A program made the position numbers and the translations under genes. Below are positions 60,361 through 64,000 of a stretch of DNA of 64,000 nucleotides, in pieces. Below the pieces are notes generated by a model, which saw nothing but the letters and a program-made list of their open reading frames with translations, was not told the origin of the DNA and searched no databases. The stretch is from Megachile rotundata. Lineage: Eukaryota > Arthropoda > Insecta > Hymenoptera > Megachilidae. The first letter of the stretch is position 1, and every line of letters begins with the position of its first letter. The DNA lies in NCBI RefSeq assembly GCF_050947335.1, contig NC_134993.1, positions 11,842,001 through 11,906,000 on the forward strand, in the 5' to 3' direction.

Positions 60361-61045
60361 TGTAAATTTCCTATTTGTTTAATTCCCCGGTTCTGTAATT
60401 TACCAATTCTTTAATTCTTCAGTTCTCTAATTTCTCAATTCTCTAATTCCTTGGTTCTCTAATTCCCTAATTCTCTAATTCCCCAATTCTCTGATTCCCC
60501 AGTTCTCTAATTCCTCAATTCTCTAATTCCCCAATTCTCTAATCCCCCAACTCTCTAATTCCCCAGCTCCCTAATTCCCAACTCCCCAATTTCTCAATTT
60601 CCCAACTCCCAATTCTTTAATTCCCCAGTTGTCTAATTCCCCAATTCTCTAATTCCCCAGTTCTCTAACGCCCCAATTCTCTAATTCCTCAACTCTCTAA
60701 TTTCCCATCTCTCTAATTCCCAACTCCCCAATTTCCCAATTTCCCAACTCCCAATTCTTTAATTTCCCAGTTGTTTAATTTCCCAATTCTCTAATTCCTC
60801 AGCTCCCTAATTCCCCAACTCTCTAATTTCCCAGCTCCCTAATTCCCAACTCCCCAATTTCCCAATTCTTTAATTCCCCAGTTGTCTAATTCCCTAATTC
60901 TCTAATTCCCCACTTCTCTAATTCCCCAGCTCCCTAATTCCCCATCTCCCTAATTCCCCAACTCCCTAATTCCCCATCTCCCTAATTCCCCAGCTCCCTA
61001 ATTCCCCAGCTCCCTAATTCCCCACATTTCCCATTTCTCCAAAAA
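60361..61045 (+). repeat. (CTAATTCCCCAGCTCC)n minisatellite, 16-bp unit
   Basis: About 42 units averaging 15-16 bp. They are degenerate at the left (CTAATTCCTCAATTCT) and a clean 16-bp CTAATTCCCCAGCTCC at ~60930-61020. A ~120-bp segment with CCAACTCCCAATTCTTTAAT is duplicated at ~60603 and ~60745. The word AATTCCC links it to the 31-bp AATTTCCC arrays at 21.8 and 23.5 kb. Confidence 0.92.
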
Positions 61046-61375
61046 TAAAGTGAGATCCTACATAATTCCCAAAATTTAACAAAGCAGCCTAGATCAGTAT
61101 TTGCACGAAACACGGCAACAAAGAAGCCCATCAGCGATGTTTCTAAGGAGACCGGAAATGCGTGCTAAACGAGGAGACTAGATTCTAATTACAAGTCAAG
61201 TTGCACGGGTCACGGGTTGGAAGGGTTTCATCAGGGGAATGCGATGGGTGTTCGTCACCCATGCTTGTCCTCGTGAATCGGTGGCTGTTCATTACGTCAC
61301 AAAGACAGATTAGGTATCACGGGTGTCATAAACCAAATGTCCTTATTTCTAGTCTAATTCTTCTTTGATTAAATA
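61046..61375. other. Unique sequence, no gene recognised
   Basis: About 330 bp of balanced DNA. It contains a short inverted GGGTGTTCGTCACCC-like motif near 61247. No gene. Confidence 0.4.
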
Positions 61376-61985
61376 AGTAAATCAGAAATTTTAGAAAATT
61401 TTAAATGAGAGTATAGTATGAATATATATTAACTTTTATTAATTGATTTAAGATGTGTCTTCATTAATTTATAATTGTTACTAGTAATAGAATTTTAATT
61501 CGTAAAAAAATATCTGAAATTCTTTTTCGGTCTCATTAAAGAAATTTTATGTTTATAAATAATATCTGGTTATTAATTTTTATTAATTTATGTAATATGA
61601 AGCTTCATTAATTTATAATTGTCGTTAGTAATAGAATTTTAATTCGTAAAAAAATATCTGAAATTATTTTGCAGTTCTGTTAAAGAAATTTTATAATTAC
61701 AATTGATAATTGGTTATTAATTTATATTAATTAGTTTAATGCGTACCTTCATAAATTCACGATTATAATTAGTGACACGAGAATAAATTGCTGATTTATG
61801 ATTGTAATTAGTTGTAGGTTCTTAATTTGTATTAATTCGTCGGCTTATGCGTTTGTGATTTTAATTAGTAGGCTCTGCATTTATATTAATTAATTTATTT
61901 CTACATTCAAAATTAAAGTCAGTGTTAATTAATACACTGAAGAATCTATTATTTACAAACTAATAATGGGATAAACAATTTAAAC
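61376..61985 (+). repeat. Imperfect ~144-bp AT-rich tandem repeat
   Basis: TTCATTAATTTATAATTGT, AGTAATAGAATTTTAATTCG and TAAAAAAATATCTGAAATT recur in order at ~61460 and ~61605, with a third, decaying copy from ~61745. Right of 61800 only TTAATTAGT-type words remain. Confidence 0.82.
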
Positions 61986-61989
61986 CATC

Positions 61990-62945
61990 ATGTAACCTTA
62001 TTTTACCAAATAATTATTTATAACAAAATATCCCTAGATATATTTTCACCAAAAATATTCCTATTTATATTTACACAAAAATATCCCTAGATGTGTTTAC
62101 ATACAAATGTACCTAGATATGTTTATCAACCTAAATATCCCTAGATATACTTACACCTAAATATCCCTAGATATATCTACCTACCCAAGTATCCCTAGAT
62201 ATATCTACCTACTTAAATATCCCTAGATATATTTACCTACTTAAATATCCCTAGATACACTACCGTCCATAAGTATCCGGACACAAGCGAAATATGCATT
62301 CGCGTTGCATGAAAGTTATTCAAGTATCTGCAACAGTAACTAAAATCGATTTTTTTCTGCGAAGGTCAGAATACTGGAACGTTTTTCGATTGATAATTCT
62401 CGTTTGGAACTCGTATCTCGATGGAAAAGAAGCTACAGACGAACTAAACCGAAACTGTCGAGTGCGCAGCGTTACCTCCATTCTTATCTCCATTGAGGGA
62501 ACCTAAACATCTACCAACAGTTTACAAACACTTGAAACATATCGAAGAACCCTCTGAATACGTTCTGCACCATAGAAATGAAACACAGTAGAAATGAAAA
62601 TTTTTTTTAAAATCGAAAGCGTTTCATTAGATTCACAAATTTGGACTTTGTACTTCTGGACATGAATTTTACTTTCACACTTTCATTGTATAATTTGTAC
62701 TTAAAAATTAATTCTATTACGTTATGACACCTCAGAAAAGATAATAATAATTATTACAAATGATATGATAACCCTAAATACCTTTCGTACAAAGTTCAAC
62801 TGTGTTTTATGTAACGAAACCAAGTGTTCGGATACTTATGGACGGTAGTGTATCTACCTACCTAAATATCCCTACCTAAATATAGATATCTTCTTCTATC
62901 TGAATATCCCTAGATATATTCACCTACCTAAATATCCCTACACCA
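61990..62945 (+). repeat. CCCTAGATATAT minisatellite (~28 bp) split by a MITE
   Basis: Units of AATATCCCTAGATATAT plus CTACCTACCTA occur at ~62026-62255 (seven to eight units, spacing 24-54 bp). They resume at ~62851-62945 after the insertion at 62258-62850. TACCTACCTAAATATCCCTA is the clearest phrase. Confidence 0.9.
62258..62850. mobile_element. Tc1/mariner-type MITE, copy 2
   Basis: A 593-bp element with the same 27-bp inverted termini as copy 1 (one mismatch: TTCGG for TCCGG near the right end). It is flanked on both sides by TA, the target duplication expected for the Tc1/mariner superfamily. By eye it differs from copy 1 at about five substitutions and one homopolymer base. The 70-codon frame inside does not resemble a transposase, so the element is non-autonomous. 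Confidence 0.92.
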
Positions 62946-63660
62946 TGAACCAACTATCACCTCAACTTCAAATAAAAATTTCACGCGAGAAAACCAGAAA
63001 TAACCAACTAAAAAATGGCGGATAATAGAACATCAGCGCATCGGTAGAATAAGAACTCATTCGAATAAAAAAATCCCCGTTTTTTTTCTCCGTGGAATTT
63101 GAACAAGGATGAAAGAAACCGAGATAAAGAACGTATAATTGTTAATTGTCCTTCCTGGACAAAAGACAGAATAAACCGCAATTAAAGTTTCTCCCTTGGC
63201 CGTTCTTTCTCCGTTTTATTGCCGTTGGTAGCTCGTCCCTCCTCTTCTGCTTCATTGTTCATTTTCGTCTCGAACGAACGAGAGAGCAAGAAAAAGCTTT
63301 GTGCACGCTTAAAAGCTTCGCCAAAGTGTCCGCGTTGCGGTCCAACGATTGTTTCAATAAGCATTTTACATTTTTATATGGGGTCGAGTTCGATACGCTT
63401 GGTTTCTTCGAGTTTCTCTACGATTTCGTAGTCTCTTTGTGTATTTTCGTTCTTTTCGTTTCCTGTACCTTTTTTCTTTGCAACGTGTTATTGGATACGT
63501 TTTCAGCCGTTGTTTTTACCATTCGTTGCATTCGTTTTCTTTTGGTTTTAAATTCAATTGCGGTTTTTAATTTGTTTTCATAATTGTTTTTAGTGAAATA
63601 AAGGGGTGCTTTTTGGTGGAACGAAGAAGTGAGTGAAGGGTTTTGTTTTTACTGAAATAT
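62946..63660. other. Unique sequence, no gene recognised
   Basis: Mixed DNA. The frame at 63146-63583 (145 codons, +) is rich in Phe, Leu, Val and Ser with several hydrophobic stretches and could suggest a membrane protein. It has no recognised family or promoter and lies in T-rich sequence that favours such codons. I treat it as unsupported. Confidence 0.4.
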
Positions 63661-64000
63661 AGTTTTTTTCAATTTTTGAATTTTTCAATTTTTCAATTTT
63701 CCAGTTTTTTAATTTTTCAATTTTTCAATTTTCCAGTTTTTTAATTTTTCAATTTTTACAATCTTTCAGTCTTTCAATTTTTCCATTATTAAATTTTTTC
63801 AATTTTAAATTTTACAGTTATTCAATTTTTTAATTTTTCAATAATTCAATTCTGCAAATTTTCAATTTAAAATTCTTCAGGTTTTCAATTCTTCAATTTT
63901 TCACTTTAAAATTTTTCAGTTATTGAAATTTTTAATTCTACAATTTTTTAGTTCTGCAATTTTTCAATTATTCAATTCTTCAAGTTTTCACTTCTACAAT
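63661..64000 (+). repeat. (CAATTTTT)n satellite, degenerate, cut by window end
   Basis: Imperfect 8-bp units CAATTTTT, CAGTTTTTTAATTTTT and later TTCAATTCT words. It belongs to the family seen at 8158-8560 and 1-600 and runs off the right edge of the window. Confidence 0.92.

Noticed and set aside
62294..62506. 70-codon frame inside MITE copy 2 as a transposase fragment
   Set aside because: It has no DDE or helix-turn-helix features, and in copy 1 the equivalent region is not open to the same extent. The element is best treated as non-coding.
63146..63583. 145-codon hydrophobic plus frame resembling a membrane protein
   Set aside because: T-rich DNA generates Phe/Leu/Val codons by composition alone. 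There is no recognised family, no promoter and no splice context.
1..64000. tRNA or other structured RNA genes
   Set aside because: I looked for internal promoter boxes (GGTTCGAAT-type) and cloverleaf-length stems by eye and found no convincing candidate. A covariance-model scan would be needed to exclude small RNAs.

Overview
The window is eukaryotic nuclear DNA, most likely from an insect and, with moderate confidence, a hymenopteran such as a bee. The base is strongly AT-rich with CpG-rich islands. A Tc1/mariner-type miniature element and an integrase-like open frame of a kind common in insect genomes are present. There is no bacterial gene organisation. Almost every long open frame runs along a tandem repeat whose unit lacks stops, or lies opposite one, and should not be read as a gene.

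The dominant content is satellite and minisatellite DNA: about thirty arrays with units of 8 to about 200 bp, separated by apparently unique stretches of 0.3 to 3 kb. From left to right: 1-8.8 kb holds 8-9 bp arrays built on a TTCAA/TTGAA core plus a TGACGCA array. 9.5-15.2 kb holds a CpG-rich 30-bp satellite in three blocks of alternating orientation. 16.3-17.9 kb is a fold-back structure. 18.5-21.1 kb holds a 60-bp satellite split by a MITE, a CCCTATAT array and a 10-bp array. 21.8-24.3 kb is a pair of inverted AATTTCCC arrays. 25.6-38.0 kb carries three arrays of a conserved GATATATCGCCGTT core (forward, reverse, forward). 39.5-42.8 kb has 172-bp and 134-bp satellites. 43-57 kb has two dispersed-element copies with a 158-bp internal minisatellite, a reverse-oriented TGACGCA array, an ~0.9 kb transposon, a 93-bp satellite and a 2-kb ACTATAAATT array. 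58.4-64 kb has further minisatellites and a second, ~99% identical MITE copy.

Only one host-gene feature is well supported: a CpG-rich promoter and first coding exon on the + strand at about 31.45-32.15 kb. It encodes a short signal-peptide-like start and ends in a consensus splice donor. The rest of that gene was not recognised here; if it lies downstream, the first intron is over 30 kb and consists largely of satellites. The only other credible protein-coding stretch is a truncated integrase-like frame on the - strand at 48.68-49.03 kb, inside an element bounded by inverted repeats.

The feature most likely to be new is architectural. Several unrelated satellites recur as separate arrays in opposite orientation, producing large potential hairpins, and one family keeps a conserved ~25-bp core next to two alternating types of spacer. 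I see no tRNA, rRNA or CRISPR array and no complete multi-exon gene.
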